Positions 1 through 13,270 of a stretch of DNA of 64,000 nucleotides are shown one piece after another. Made by a program: the position numbers and the translations under genes. Every line of letters begins with the position of its first letter. The first letter of the stretch is position 1. The notes beneath the pieces are model-generated. The model searched no databases and was not told the DNA's origin. It worked only from the letters and a program-made list of their open reading frames with translations. This DNA is from Hemibagrus wyckioides (taxonomy: Eukaryota; Chordata; Actinopteri; Siluriformes; Bagridae). The stretch covers positions 23,847,130-23,911,129 of the forward strand of contig NC_080722.1 of the NCBI RefSeq assembly GCF_019097595.1. Reading direction: 5' to 3'.

Positions 1-168
1 ACACTTAACTGCTTGAGGGCCAGTGAAGCAATGAGGGAGTTTCTTGTAGAGAACAAAGATTTTGACTATTTGGATTCCAAACTTTTTGAGTCAGATGAAG
101 TGCTGCCAACGTCTGACCATTGGCCTATTGTGCTTTCATGCATTTCTCTCTGCTGCCTTGCCTGTTAA
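1..168 (+). other. Unidentified open frame running in from the left edge
   Basis: Frame 1 is open from the first base to a TAA at 166-168 (55 codons). The composition looks protein-like, with acidic and hydrophobic residues such as MREFLVENKDFDYLD. I do not recognise it. It could be the end of a degenerate transposon gene or chance. There is no splice evidence on either side. Confidence 0.12.
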
Positions 169-539
169 TATGGACTGAGTCATTCTGATTACTTACTGAA
201 AGCATGACACAAAATATCAATGAATCCTAAGGGAATAAACAAAGCCTTTCCAAATTGGACATGAATTAAGGTATTGATATTTGTGGTCTGAAGTTTTTTT
301 TTTTTGTATAAAACTTGTTCAGCTAACTTGCATTTATGTGTATTTATTTATTTGGCAGGTATTTCTGTACAAATCGACTTAGAGCTGAGGAAAAACCCAA
401 ACAAAGAGCTGAAGATTTAAGGTTTTGCTCAACAGTTGCTCTCTAGCAGCCCTGACATTTGAACTAAGAATTATTGTGCTACCAATACTTTATGGTGATA
501 AGTACTTGGGAATTTTTTTTTGTTGTTTTCCTCCCTGAA

Positions 540-1170
540 GCATTGAGAATACTGTACTGAGGCATTTAAACTTCTGAACTGGGGCATTTAGAGTACTAAA
601 ATGCAGCATTTAATGTACTAAACCGAGGAATTTAGAATACTTAACTGAATGATTTAGAGTACTGAACTGAGGCATTTAGAGTTCTGAACTGAATGATTTA
701 GAGTACTGAACTGAGGCATTTAGAGTTCTGAACTGAATGATTTAGAGTACTGAACTGAGGCGTTTAGAATTCTGAACTGAATGATTTAGAGTACTGAACT
801 GAGGCGTTTAGAATTCTGAACTGAATGATTTAGAGTACTGAACTGAGGTGTTTAGAATTCTGAACTGAATGATTTAGAGTACTGAACTGAGGCGTTTAGA
901 GTTCTGAACTGAATGATTTAGAGTACTGAACTGAGGTGTTTAGAATTCTGAACTGAATGATTTAGAGTACTGAACTGAGGTGTTTAGAATTCTGAACTGA
1001 ATGATTTAGAGTACTGAACTGAGGCGTTTAGAATTCTGAACTGAATGATTTAGAGTACTGAACTGAGGTATTTAAAATTCTGAATTGATGCAGTACTGAA
1101 TATACTGAGTACTGAATGCCTTTAGAGTATTGATTTAAGTACTCATTTAGAGTACTGCCGTTTAAAATAC
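540..1170. repeat. Minisatellite, 44-bp unit made of two 22-bp halves
   Basis: About ten regular copies of a 44-bp unit run from roughly 647 to 1085, with more diverged copies on both sides. Each unit has two related halves, one containing GAGTACTGAACTGA and the other GAATTCTGAACTGA, so the 44-mer looks like a duplicated 22-mer. Neighbouring units differ by only a few bases, which points to recent spread of the array. Confidence 0.9.
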
Positions 1171-3121
1171 TGAACTGTAGTCTTTCAATTGCAAGTCTTT
1201 CAGTGATCTGGATCGTGCCTAGGCTTCTTTCCATCGTCCAGTATTTGCATTTATGTGTTATGACTTGCTCTTCATCTCATGTAAACTAGATACGCTGTTT
1301 TTTTTTTTTTTTTACATCCATGCAGTTGCCTTTTCTACTAACTGTCCTAAAATGCTAACTGACATGCTTTGTTATCATTTTTCCCTTATTATATCATATG
1401 GTTAGTGGAATTTTGGCTGTAATTAGTGCCAGATGTGTCCTAAATAACGTCGGTATTCTCCCTGAAAATCCCGTTATTGCAACCTGGTTTAACCTAACAC
1501 ATCCAGGACACATGCAGAGCACACACACACTCTGCTACAATTCTGTCTCCCAATAATGTGTGTAAAGGAATAGAAAGAAACTGTTTCCATTTTGCCATAC
1601 AGCTTATAGGACTGTATTCAATATCGGCTGTAAGTTGGAAAATTAAGTCGGCGACTCAAGTCCAAAAGTTACGTCAATACTCATTACTCATGTTCAGAGT
1701 AGGGTTACACAGTTAATTTTGAGGGAGTCTCATTCAGATCATTAAAATTACCAGTGTGTTTATTGCCAGAGTTTTTTTTTTTTGACTGAAAGCACCTGAG
1801 ACAGTTCTTAATAGCGTCTATACCACCACCTTTAAACACAAGCACTTGACTTTAAGCTTGAAAACAACTGCAATATAGAAAATACACACTGAAGGAACAG
1901 ATGATGTTTGTTTACTTTGCTGTCCAAATAAATACAATGTGAGTTCTATCCTTATTAGCTTATGGAAAGCACTCGATCCAACACATACTATTATTCTGGA
2001 TTTTATTTTTTACATTGTGCACTAACAGTTAATTGTGCTCACAAATTAAAGAACCATGAGATACTAAATAAAGGTAATGACATCATAATCTGTGCAAGGG
2101 ATGCAGGCTATTTTGTTGTGGTTTTAATTCTCTATTTTGATTTGTGTAATATTTACTGTTATTATTATATAATTGCTCTCAGAAGTAAAGAAAATGTGCT
2201 GTGGTTTAAATAACCAACTGAAATTTACTTACAGAGCCTTTGAGTGTATTTAGCCCATGATATACATGATAGCATGGCATATTGTGGTTAAATCAGATTG
2301 TCAGACAGTGGCTGTGGATGTAATGCTTCTCCTCACTTGAGCCAATAGCACTCAAGATAAATGAGCTTGAGTTCAAGGCCAGAATCACTCATAATAGAGA
2401 CACGCCTCTGTTTTGGGAAAACCTACCTAATGTGTAACTATTGCGTAACTTATAAATAGTTACAGCTGAGGTCCGAATGCCAGGGTTCACACTTTCTGTA
2501 TTAAATCCTCACTATTACTGAAACTAAGAGAGGTGCTACTGATTTGCCTATCATGGTTCTATCACGACTTTTTGTAAATGCAATCACAAAATAGCCAAAA
2601 TGGTCGCCACAACTGGATTGCAAACTGTAATTCCACTAATAATAAAAAAAGAGACTAAGACTAAGAAAGAAATATGCTAGTGATTTAACCTAATATTTAT
2701 ACCAGTTAATAGTAAAAATATATTAAAATATCCCTCACTTAAAGCAGAGCAGCCAGCAGGTGACAACTCATTCTCTGTGATCAATACTACAAACGTCTTT
2801 CCTAAATCCTCTGCCAAGTTTTTGTTTAGAAGTTGCCATTGGCAAAACTGATTTCCCCTCTGTTTGGGATTTACATCCATCTCTACTTGTCATAACCTCA
2901 CCCTAGCTCAAGCAAGAGAAGTCTCATTGTATTATTTGTCCTCTGGCAAAGCGAGCTCTACAATCACTTAAAAAACTAAAACTTTTTCAAAACCTTTTTG
3001 TTAAAGTTCTGCCTCGCTGTCAGAACTGTCTTTGCATTTTTTAGGATTTGATCTCTCCGTCCATTTCACGTGCAAATCTCTTGTTATTCATTTTTTTCCA
3101 GATAATTAAAACAATAGATAT

Positions 3122-3257
3122 TTTGTTTTGTTTTTTGTTTTGTTTTGTTTTGTTTTGTTTTGTTTTGTTTTGTTTTGTTTTGTTTTGTTTTGTTTTGTTT
3201 TGTTTTGTTTTGTTTTGTTTTGTTTTGTTTTGTTTTGTTTTGTTTTGTTTTGTTTTG
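3122..3257. repeat. (TTTTG)n microsatellite
   Basis: About 26 almost perfect pentamer copies. The long open frames here on both strands (repeats of phenylalanine, valine and leucine, or of lysine, threonine and glutamine) come only from the simple repeat. Confidence 0.97.
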
Positions 3258-3519
3258 TACATATTCATTTGTTCTGCTTTCAGCTAAAAACAGTGAAATT
3301 AGTAAATTTAATGAAACAGTGAAGTTTGATTTGAAAGGTGAGACAATTAATGTTTGCATGCACTACTTCTCATTATAACAAGTTCAGTTAGAGGTCAGTT
3401 ATGATGAGCGGTCCAAGCTTTCGGTGTGAATTATAAATGCGTGTTTCATTAATAGGTCACTTTACCCCAAATTATTAGTGTTATCTGTGTTTATACATTC
3501 TTTCCTATGATTAAATACC

Positions 3520-3650
3520 TTATCCTGGTCACATGGACCTAGGGCCTATCCCTGGAAAGTGGATGTAAGGTGAGAAAACACCCTGAAAGGGCACCTGTAC
3601 ACGCACACTCATACACACACATTCACACACTCATTCACACCCTCTCTGCT
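3520..3650 (+). repeat. Fragment of a dispersed fish repeat
   Basis: The sequence has the pattern 'TTATCCTGGTCA ... GGGCCTATCCC ... ACACCCTG ... ACACACTCATTCACACC'. I recognise this from memory as a common interspersed repeat of otophysan genomes. Family name not assigned. Confidence 0.5.
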
Positions 3651-3797
3651 TTGTCCTCAGTATCAAAAAACATGCTACTAGGCTGAGAGTGTGTGTGTGT
3701 GCAAATGGCCATATTATGAACTGGTGTCCTGTCTGATTTGACTGGTTCTCATGCCTTATGCCCGGTTTTGCCAAGCTCTGAAACTCTTCTCTGCATA

Positions 3798-3829
3798 AAT
3801 GAATGAATGAATGAATGAATGAATGAATA
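3798..3829. repeat. (GAAT)n microsatellite
   Basis: About eight tandem GAAT units. Confidence 0.9.
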
Positions 3830-4621
3830 TTTCAGGAAACTGATATTTAAGTAGTTAAATGCAATTTTGACACTCAGTGTATCTCGGTTCTGTTTTATTA
3901 CACAACCCCACTTACAGAGTCAGCCAGTTGCTGCCTTTTCCTCTGCCTTTCACCCTTCATTGTCAGATATTAAAATAGCACCATTATCAGTGCTGGAATG
4001 AATATCCACGCTGCAGCCACATGGGTTTTTCTTTTTCACACTGTTATTCTGGGGTTGGTGTGTTCTTGTTAATAACCACGGAGAAGTAAAAATCACGAGG
4101 AATTTTAGCTACTCGTGTCAAACCACAGTGTTGCCGTAATAGAGAAAATTAAGAAGGAAAACTTGGATGGTTTTTCAGCTCCCAAGTTCGCTTATATTCC
4201 CTCAGCCAAGAATTCTGCACTTAGTGTCGAGTGATTTCTGCCCACAATCCTCCTACACAGTCATGTGTATTTTCATTCTTTATATGACACGAAAATACAT
4301 GCATGCATGGTTCCATGAATAATTCCCCTCAAACCCCATCACCTTCCTCCTGGAACACTTTGTGAAACTCTGGCCCCCGGGCACTCATGTGCGTACATAC
4401 TTAGATAAGAGCAGCAGCTATAAGTGGTCCTCTTAGGCGACACAGAGGATAATTGCTAGTGTGTTTGAGGAAAAAGTTTGCAGACTCAAACCAAACTGTG
4501 CAGTCTGTGCATGCACCCCTGCTGTCTTTTGATTACATAGTAAATTATTATTTTTTAAAAACCTGTTGTCCTATTGCCCTCATGTTTCTGTTCGTGTATT
4601 AGAGTTTTCTTATTCCATTCC

Positions 4622-4686
4622 ATTTCTTCCTTCCTTCCTTCCTTCCTTCCTTCCTTCCTTCCTTCCTTCCTTCCTTCCTTCCTTTC

Positions 4687-4734
<48 letters not shown>

Positions 4735-4777
4735 TCCTTCCTTCCTTCCTTCCTTCCTTCCTTCCTTCCTTCCTTTT

Positions 4778-4825
<48 letters not shown>

Positions 4826-4930
4826 TCCTTCCTTCCTTCCTTCCTTCCTTCCTTCCTTCCTTCCTTCCACCCTCCCTCCCTTCCTCCCTCCCTGCCTAGC
4901 TTCCTTCCTTCCTTCCTTCCTTCCTTGCTT
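4622..4930. repeat. Alternating (CCTT)n / (CTTT)n pyrimidine tract
   Basis: About 300 bp in which blocks of CCTT tetramers alternate with blocks of CTTT tetramers. The + strand is almost purely pyrimidine. Open frames in this tract (polar KKER repeats on the - strand, FLPS repeats on the + strand) are artefacts. Confidence 0.97.
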
Positions 4931-5024
4931 CCTCTGTCCTTTTACCCTCGTGTTATGTTCACTCTGGACCCAATGTACTGTTCAGGTCAAATTGACATTA
5001 TTGTGGTTTTAAAAACACTACAGA

Positions 5025-5025
<1 letters not shown>

Positions 5026-5053
<28 letters not shown>
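5026..5053. repeat. (AAT)n microsatellite
   Basis: About nine AAT trimers. Confidence 0.9.
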
Positions 5054-5055
<2 letters not shown>

Positions 5056-5881
5056 GCCCTTTACACATATGGTCTTTATCTCAATCCTAAACATTATAGA
5101 TAACATCTGAGATTAATGTTTGCAGTCACTAGATCACATTTAACAATGAATGTTTTTGTGATAAAGTTTTTGTTATAAAGTTATAATTTGTGTAACAAAG
5201 ATCATGGTGGCAGAAAATGATGTTACAGTTAATGTTTATTATTTTGAACTGATCAAATAAAGGTGATGAACAACAATAGAAGCATGAGAAATAAAAGATT
5301 ATCACAGTCACTGGCTCAGAAACACAGCTCTCAGAATTGCATCTGCAAACGCAAAACACTTTTAGTAAAAATCTAAAAAATAGTCAATTTGACCTTGACA
5401 ACACACAAGGCTTAAACTTACTTGAAACTCCTTTTAAACTGATTTATTAGCATCTGTGCTCTGGCTACGTTCCTAGTGATAACAGTGATAAAGAATATAC
5501 AGAACACTTTTATTGTTTTATTGAGTACAGTGGCATTGGGATTGCATTGTTAAAATGGGTTATTTCAGTTCCTGCTTACTTCTACATATTTGTGGACATT
5601 TTCACATGGTTTTGGTGTCTATGCTTTCGTAAAGTGTAGATGATAAAGTATATTACTGTCAGCTGAATTTAGGTAAAAAAAGCTGCTTCTGGCTCTCAAA
5701 TTTTCACTCTTTACTTTTATAGCTTTTTGCAGACAAGAATATATATGGAACAGAAGAATATTGTAAATGATCAGAAAATATGTGTTAGACCAGGAAAAAA
5801 ATGAATACACAGTCATATTTAAGAAAAAAACTGTAATGGACATAGAAAATATCATGTTTTTCAACAAAATGTGAATACATT

Positions 5882-5965
5882 GCTTTACATTTACATTTCT
5901 GGCATTTGGCAGACGCTCTTATCCAGAGCGATGTACAAAAGTGCTGATACTAAAGTACTATACTG
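5882..5965 (+). repeat. Dispersed fish repeat fragment
   Basis: It contains 'GGCATTTGGCAGACGCTCTT' followed by 'ATCCAGAGCGATGTACAAAAG'-like sequence, a module found widely in teleost interspersed repeats. Just downstream (6085-6150) is a weak tRNA-like stretch with 'GCACAGTGGTAAAGG' and 'GTCTGATTCCCAGC', possibly an eroded SINE head. Confidence 0.55.
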
Positions 5966-7589
5966 TTTATTTAAACAAATTTCTAACAACATAACTATGA
6001 CATAAACCAGATGCAGTGTGAAGGATGTTGGTGCTGATGGGCAATACAGTTTAATTGTAATGTTACATTTAATTGATTAAAGCATGTATGGTAGAATAGC
6101 ACAGTGGTAAAGGTTTTGGGTGGGTCTGATTCCCAGCAACCTGTAGCCTGTTTGATTTTATTCTTATATGTGAAAATACACACTCAAATCATGTTGGATG
6201 TACAAAAACGAATCATGTTAATGTTCGATCATGGTAAAATTTGATCACCTGTAACCGATGGATGCATTTGAATGAAGTCGATTCAGCAAGCTTTACTTTT
6301 CAGTGTATATATTTTCAGCATAGTGACATAACAGTACAATGGAGAGCTACATTTCCGCTGTCAGTGATAGACAGCAATCGCTGCTACTGTATAAATTGTC
6401 ATTATATGTTAATGTGCAGTGTAGCAGATAGAGATCGGATCTCCGGTGAGGTCTGTAACGTGTCGTGAACTCACATCACAGAGATGGCTTGATACATTTA
6501 CTGATAATGTTTCTAAACTCGTGAATGACATGAATGAGCTTTCGGAACAATCCGAGCGGTTACCTGGAGACAATGTAAGCATATCAAAACAGCCCCAGGC
6601 TCCTTCGCTCACCCCCACACACTTTACCATTCACTCGAGTCCCGATCTGTCAGTGCAATGCAGCGCTACTGGTTTGGCAAAATGACGCTTATAACGGACT
6701 TCCTGAGTTTTCCTTCAACTTTAGATGTTTAAACGTATTGACAGCGTGCTGTAAAGCAAACGAGTTTGAGCAACCTAGATTATCAGACACCTGTGCATCA
6801 GATAACAGATGGTTTTGTGTACGGTTTAGCTGGACAACATAGGGATATAAATAGATTTTGTATACCTTAAAGAGAGAGTTTAGATGTTGGGGTTTTGTTA
6901 TACTAAGACTTTAGTACAATTAGTAATAAAATGAGTAAAACTGACAGAAAATGTGAGTGAAATATGAAATGATGAAATGCGCTAGACGCTCATGTTGGCT
7001 GTTGTCTTGCCATCTGTTCTTCTTTAATCGGGAGGAATGTGTTTCTGTACCCAGCGTTAAAGGAACCGCAGCACTGCATGCTGACTTTGGCTCTTCTCCC
7101 ACTCAGCTTTCATACACAGGACGATCACAACGCTGAGTCTGCTACCCAGAACTGTTTTTATCTCACTGAATAAGAGATGATGGAATAAAATCACTGAGGC
7201 TGGAGTTTGTATTCATTGTTGATGAGCTGAAAATAGTTCATGGTGGTGAATCTGGCTTCTTCTCACTTTCTCCACCTGTTGTCTGTCAATATGCCTTCCT
7301 GAAGCAAGACCTTTTGCTAGGAATCATACTTATGTAAGGCCACTTGGAAGGCAGCCAGAACATTTCCTTCCTGACTCTTGCTATTTATGACACCCCACCA
7401 GCCCCCCCAGTCCTCCAGCTATACCCCCTGCAAAGCTCAGAACTGAGGCTGAAAAGAACATTTGAAAATCTACATCTGGATTTTGAAGAATTTCTCAACA
7501 TTTATGAACATTTTGCAAATAATTTTTGCTTATTTATGTGGATTTATTATACAGTATTTATACTGTAGACTGAATAAATATCAAGCAGT

Positions 7590-7594
7590 AAAAT

Positions 7595-7654
<60 letters not shown>

Positions 7655-7672
7655 TCCTTCCTTCCTTCCCTC

Positions 7673-7707
<35 letters not shown>

Positions 7708-7713
7708 TCCCTC

Positions 7714-7772
<59 letters not shown>

Positions 7773-7774
7773 TT

Positions 7775-7814
<40 letters not shown>

Positions 7815-7880
7815 TCCTTCCTTCCTTCCTTCCTTCCTTCCTTCCTTCCTTCCTTCCTTCCTTCCTTTCCTTTCCTTTCT
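7590..7880. repeat. Second (CTTT)n / (CCTT)n pyrimidine tract
   Basis: About 290 bp of nearly pure pyrimidine built from CTTT blocks, with short CCTT and CCCTCC interruptions. Same composition as the tract at 4622-4930. Confidence 0.97.
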
Positions 7881-8550
7881 GCCTTTCTGTCTTTGTTTCT
7901 TTATAGCCAATCATTTTTGTCTGAAATATATGTACTCAGGACACAGGTTTTAACTTTAGCTTGACGTTTAACTGCTTTGACATTAATTAGCTTAATCAAT
8001 GTTGATTTTTTTTATGTTGATATATAATTTTGCCTGCAGAGTAAAAAGAGAATCAGCCGTAAAAAAGTTGCAAATTCAGGCCTGTGGAGTAAAAGTTTAG
8101 TGGTTCTTCACAGATTTTGAGCTAACTTTGGCTCTCTCTCTGTTTAAGGCTATAGTTTCCTGCAATAGATTTGATCTGTCCTTGTGAATTCTGTCAAATC
8201 CTCCCACTGAGTCTCACAGCAAATGGTAGACAGAGACTGCGTGTGTGGAGGTGTGATAATCTTTTATTTAAACTTTACCTCTCACATTTGTCTGTTCTGT
8301 CTGCTCTCACGTTCATTAATACACTCTTAGCTCTGTTTTATAACTTCTTTTTCCCTCTTACCCTTCATTATAGAAGAATGCACTTTGTAGGCACATGAGA
8401 GGAAATGTTTTAATACTAACTGAATTGTCAAGAAAGAACAAGAGCTGCTTTTTATAGAGCTTTCTGTACAAACTTCCATTCAGCCGCTCAATCCCTGGAG
8501 ATTCAACATGTTTTTCTGTCACTTACTATCAACCTTTGTTTTTTAAAAAT

Positions 8551-9031
8551 GTGCACATGCATACACACACACACACACACACATGCACACACACATACAT
8601 GCACACACCCACACACACACATACATGCACACGCACACACACACATGCACACACACACACACACACGAACACATACATGCACACATACACACACGAACAC
8701 ATACATGCACACATACACACACACATGTGCATACATGTACACACCGAAATGTACACACACACAACCCACACACACATGTGCATACATGCACACACCCGCA
8801 AACACACACACATACACTCATATACACACACAAACATGTATATAAATGCACACGTGCATCCATGCACACACTCACATGAGCACACACACACAAACATGTA
8901 CACACATACACACACACACATTAGCGGTTACTTTAGGCTTTAGGCTTTAGGCACACACCACACACACACACATGCGCACAAACATGTACACACATATACA
9001 CACTCACACACACACACACACAAACACATGT
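8551..9031. repeat. CA-rich mosaic microsatellite, left part
   Basis: Irregular mix of (CA)n with CATACATGCA and ACATGTGCATACATG modules. It continues at 9707 on the far side of an inserted element. Confidence 0.95.
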
Positions 9032-9039
9032 GCATACAT

Positions 9040-9698
9040 TTAGGGCTGTCAAAATTAACGCACTAATAATGCGTTAATGCAAATTCATTTTAACGGCACT
9101 AATTTTATTAACGCAGCGTGCATTTTCTGTTTGACCCTCAGCCTTTCCCGTAGCTTGGGAAATGGGAGATGCAGCAGCAAACCGAAATTGAGAAAGAAAA
9201 ACGTCTTCTTTATATATAAAACCATGTCTGATGGTTCTGTCGACAAGACAAAAGTCTGCATTTATTGTTGATGTGAATTAAGTTCTCACCGCAGCACGTT
9301 GAGTTTAAAATATCACTTGATGGCGAAGCCTACAGCTGACGCAGAGAGGTCTCCTGCCCGTCTCCTGACCCTCACCAAAGACAGACAACACTAGATTGTT
9401 TTCAGCGGAGATGTAATGTGAACCTGTGTTCTATGTTCTTTTCTTCATGTGTTTAATAGTCATGAACAAGTTATTTGAAAAACATGTCTATGTTCTTTAT
9501 GCTCTATATTTAAGGTGGTTTCAGTAATAAATGTACACTTTGCATGTTGATTAGAGTATTAAAAACTAAAAAAGTATTAATTTAAGGTACATGTAGAATG
9601 GATAAAAATGTGCAATTAAGTTGTGATTAATCGCGAGTTAACTCATGACAATCATGCGATTAATCGTGATTAAATATTTTAATCGATTGACAGCCCTA
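9040..9698 (+). mobile_element. Non-autonomous hAT-type element with an 8-bp target duplication
   Basis: The left end reads TAGGGCTGTCAAAATTAACG and the right end closes with the inverted form (TTGACAGCCCTA), giving terminal inverted repeats of about 12 bp. The octamer GCATACAT lies directly outside both ends (9032-9039 and 9699-9706), the duplication size expected for hAT. The interior, around 9235-9330, retains a decayed Cys-x2-Cys then His-rich pattern like the BED zinc finger of hAT transposases, interrupted by a stop. At about 660 bp it cannot encode a transposase. Confidence 0.75.
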
Positions 9699-9960
9699 GC
9701 ATACATACACACACCCACAAACATATACACACACACACACACAAACATGTACACACACATACACTCATACACACACACACACATGTGCATACATGCACAC
9801 ACCCACACGAACACGCACACACATGCACACAAACGTACACATACACACACATGTGCATACATGCACACACCCACATGCACGCACACACACACTTACTTTA
9901 GCTGTTACTTTAGCGACATTCATTGCTGTCACAGTGGCTTTAGGTGTTTGACAAACACAC
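9699..9960. repeat. CA-rich mosaic microsatellite, right part
   Basis: Same module types as 8551-9031, from which it appears to have been split by the hAT insertion. Confidence 0.93.
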
Positions 9961-11254
9961 ACACACTTTTTTCTTTCTATCCCTATAATGTGTTTTCACT
10001 GACATAAATGCAACTAATTAGTGCAGTTTCACATCTAACCTTAACATGAACCTCAGTAACCAACAGGAACCTTGATTCTTTTATTGACTGATTAGTCTTT
10101 TTCCAGTCCTTGTGGGGACATTTGCTTCCGTAAACACACATCTTTTTCAGAAGTGCTGATCTGAATTGATTTTCATCTTTAAAAGCTGATTTGAAAAAAC
10201 TCTTTGTCCAAAACACTGCCTCGTTGGAGACAGAACTCAGTCTATCCTCAACATTATTGCATACTGGGTTCTTCTAAAAGCTCTTTCATCATTTGGGGAT
10301 GGTTTGTCCCCTCCTTCTGAGATAAACCTCCAACATATTTTTTTTTTGGAGAAATCCTTGCCTGCCTGTCGGTTTGGTGTTCTAGCATGGGGTCATGAAT
10401 GCGCTAGCCTTTTATCTGTTCTTCATGTTTTTAAAAGAAGAGGTAAATGTCACATTACCTGCAGTTGCACTCTTATGTCAGCCGGGTGAACATTTTTTTC
10501 TCCCTCTACCATCAATAATGAGGCATGTGGGATTAGTACGTCAAGGCACACATTAGCTGCTGTTGCTATATTGACACACGCAATTATGTACACAGATTCT
10601 GTCTTTAACAACTCCCTTTTCTCATGCTTATGTGACACCCATATACCTACAGTCCACGCTCCTGAGTGCGCTTTTCACAATACATTTTCAAGCTCTGACA
10701 TGTGCCCTATACATAATCTATGCTGAAAAAAATGCCATGCCCTGAAAGCCCTCAGGCCTTCCATGCTAATTGTAACAGTAAAGGGTTTATGTGTCAGTTT
10801 GTAACTACACCCTCCTTTGTCCTGCGGCTGTCCTGTGTTTCCCATGTTAGTTTAAGGTACCGAACTTCACCTGCTTTCCGTCCCTTAGGGTTACAAACCA
10901 CTTTAAAACACCATCAAATTATAATAGACAAACTTTTCCATGAAGCAGGTATTCAGGGATGATTATAGCTATGCTAATAATCCTCACTTCAGGGGTAACT
11001 TCAGGGGCAGGGCAGTTTGTAACACAGTCCCAAAACAACCCACAACTTGCAGCCATGACCAGCACACTGGATGACCAACACAACGGTCTTTTTAAGTGTA
11101 TGTTAAATGTTGTTCCTCTAAACCATACATATACAATACACAATTTTTCTGCTATTATGTCGTAGGTCACATGACAATGGCAACATGTTCAAACTATACA
11201 TGTATTCTTACACATATACTGATTAACGCATACTAATATCAACAGCTGAGCTGT

Positions 11255-11605
11255 AGGTTCTGAATCAAATGCAGTAGCTATTGAATCGAATGCAGTAAGT
11301 ACAGAATTAAATAGAGTAGGTACTAAATCAAATGCAGTACCTACCAAATCAAATGCAGTAAGCACTAAATCAAATGCAGTAAGTACTGAATCAAGTGCAT
11401 TAGGTACTGAATATAATGCAGTAGAATCAAATGCAGAGGCTACTGAGTCAAACGCAGTAAGTTCTGAATCAAAAGCAGTAGCGACTGAATCATATGCACT
11501 AGCTACCAAATCAAATGCAGTGGATACTGAATCAGGTGCAGTAGCTACTGAATCAATTGCAATAAGTACTGAATCAAATACAGTAACTATTGAATCAGAT
11601 GCAGT
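11255..11605. repeat. 21-bp minisatellite, copy 1
   Basis: Around 16 imperfect units of about 21 bp, consensus near GTACTGAATCAAATGCAGTA. Because 21 is divisible by three, the - strand stays open for 142 codons (repeats of the type TAFDSV), but nothing suggests a real gene. The same array with related left flank occurs at 18600-19015. Confidence 0.9.
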
Positions 11606-13194
11606 ATGTATCGTCACTACACGATTTTACCCGTACCAATATTCCTACTGACCCGATTACTGTTCACAATCATCTGGACTCCATCACACTCCACAGTATA
11701 TAGAGACTCTCAGTCCGCTCACTCAATATATGCTCTGTGTTTTCATCCAAGTCGATACTAAGCCTTGCATTGTACCATAGTCTGTTTGCTTTTTTGCCTT
11801 TGGTTTATGCTGTTCTGTACGTCGCCTGACCACTGCCTGTTCTCAGACTTGTTGGATCTGCCTGCAAGCTTTAGAAATAACATTTATTACAATAAACAAA
11901 TATAAGATTATTAAACCTATTTCTAGATATTTTTTATTCATTTCATCTATTGTCTTTGTTCTATTGGCAGACACGTTTTCTAATTTATTTCTACTTTATT
12001 ATACGGTTCAACCAGGGTTTTTCTCCAGCAGTACAGTGTTCAGAGAGATTGGCAAAAAAAAAAAAACAGTTTAAGAAGTGATTCTTTTATACTAAAACCA
12101 CATAATCAGTTTATTTTCATTAGAGCGCATTAGGGCCAGTGAGATGGAAAGGTGTGTGTTTGGAGTTGAAATGAGATTAGCGTGGTTTCGTATGTGCAGC
12201 TGGACGATCAGTCGTCTTCTCTGTTAACTGTACACACTGGCACACAATCCGGTCTGCTGTTGCCTGGAAGTGGAGTCATGATGTCTGAATTCAGTTATAG
12301 CCTTAGTGGTTTTAGTGTACAGGGATAAAATAGGGAGCAAAGTGTAACAAAATATTATATGATAGCTGAAGATTTAACTGTTACTACAGCATATGATATA
12401 TGTATAACAGTATACAGATTTGATACCAAACTGCCAGCAAAACAGTAGTATTACTGCTTATAACTTGCACAAGATTTAATACTGAAAATGAAGGGAAAGA
12501 AATTACAGTTTAATTAAAACAAAAATTCCTTAAAATGATATTAAATCTAATGATCTGCAAAATCTAGAAATAAATTATTTTATCACATATATTAATATTT
12601 CGTCTTCATATCATTCAGTCTTCAAAACAAAAACATTTTATATGTAATCAAAATTTGAATAGATTATTTTTATTTTAATACATTTAATACATACACTGTG
12701 ATATACAATACGATCTTCCAAAATAATGTTATGTTTTTCAAATATATTTTTATATAATGTGTTATGTTTATTTTACTTGTGTAAAATATTGTTTTACGTC
12801 AAATATTTTCCAAAAATATTGTGATTTCATAAATTCTGTTCCAGCCCTAACACACCTCTGTATTATAATGCTAATTGTTCTGGTTTCTCATGATGCGTTT
12901 TACCATCAGGCCATTAAACAACAGGCTGAACAGCATTATTATCAGGCTAACAACTGGGAGGAAACATTAAGGGTTGTGTAATGTACAGTTTATTACACAA
13001 CCATTTGCTTACATTTAAATTTGCTGGTTTGGCTTCGGGTTCTGGCCACATGAACTTCAGAGAGAAGCAAAGGCCAGCTGGGGTGCTGCTGGACTGAAAA
13101 CAGAGCCACACACACACACGCCTACACACACATAGTGACCTGAAGTTTATTATTTTCTTATTATTTTATAGTATCGCTTTCTGAAGTGTTCAGT

Positions 13195-13270
13195 TGGGTT
13201 TTATTTGTATGGGACTTTTAACATTAACAGCGTGCATTGTCACAAAGCACTTTACAAAAAAGATATAAAT
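13195..13270 (-). repeat. LINE 3'-tail fragment, reverse orientation
   Basis: Contains 'TTTTATTTGTATGGGACTTT' and 'GTCACAAAGCACTTTACA', the reverse complement pattern of the LINE tail seen intact at 57440-57530. Confidence 0.6.

Noticed and set aside
3041..3378. Long open frames of Phe-Val-Leu or Lys-Thr-Gln repeats
   Set aside because: They come entirely from the (TTTTG)n microsatellite, are open in several frames on both strands, and have no domain.
4566..5029. Open frames of 86-151 codons in the pyrimidine tracts here and at 7462-7953
   Set aside because: Simple-sequence artefacts of CTTT/CCTT repeats.
8503..10007. Cys-Val and Thr-His repeat frames
   Set aside because: Artefacts of (CA)n; open in all frames.
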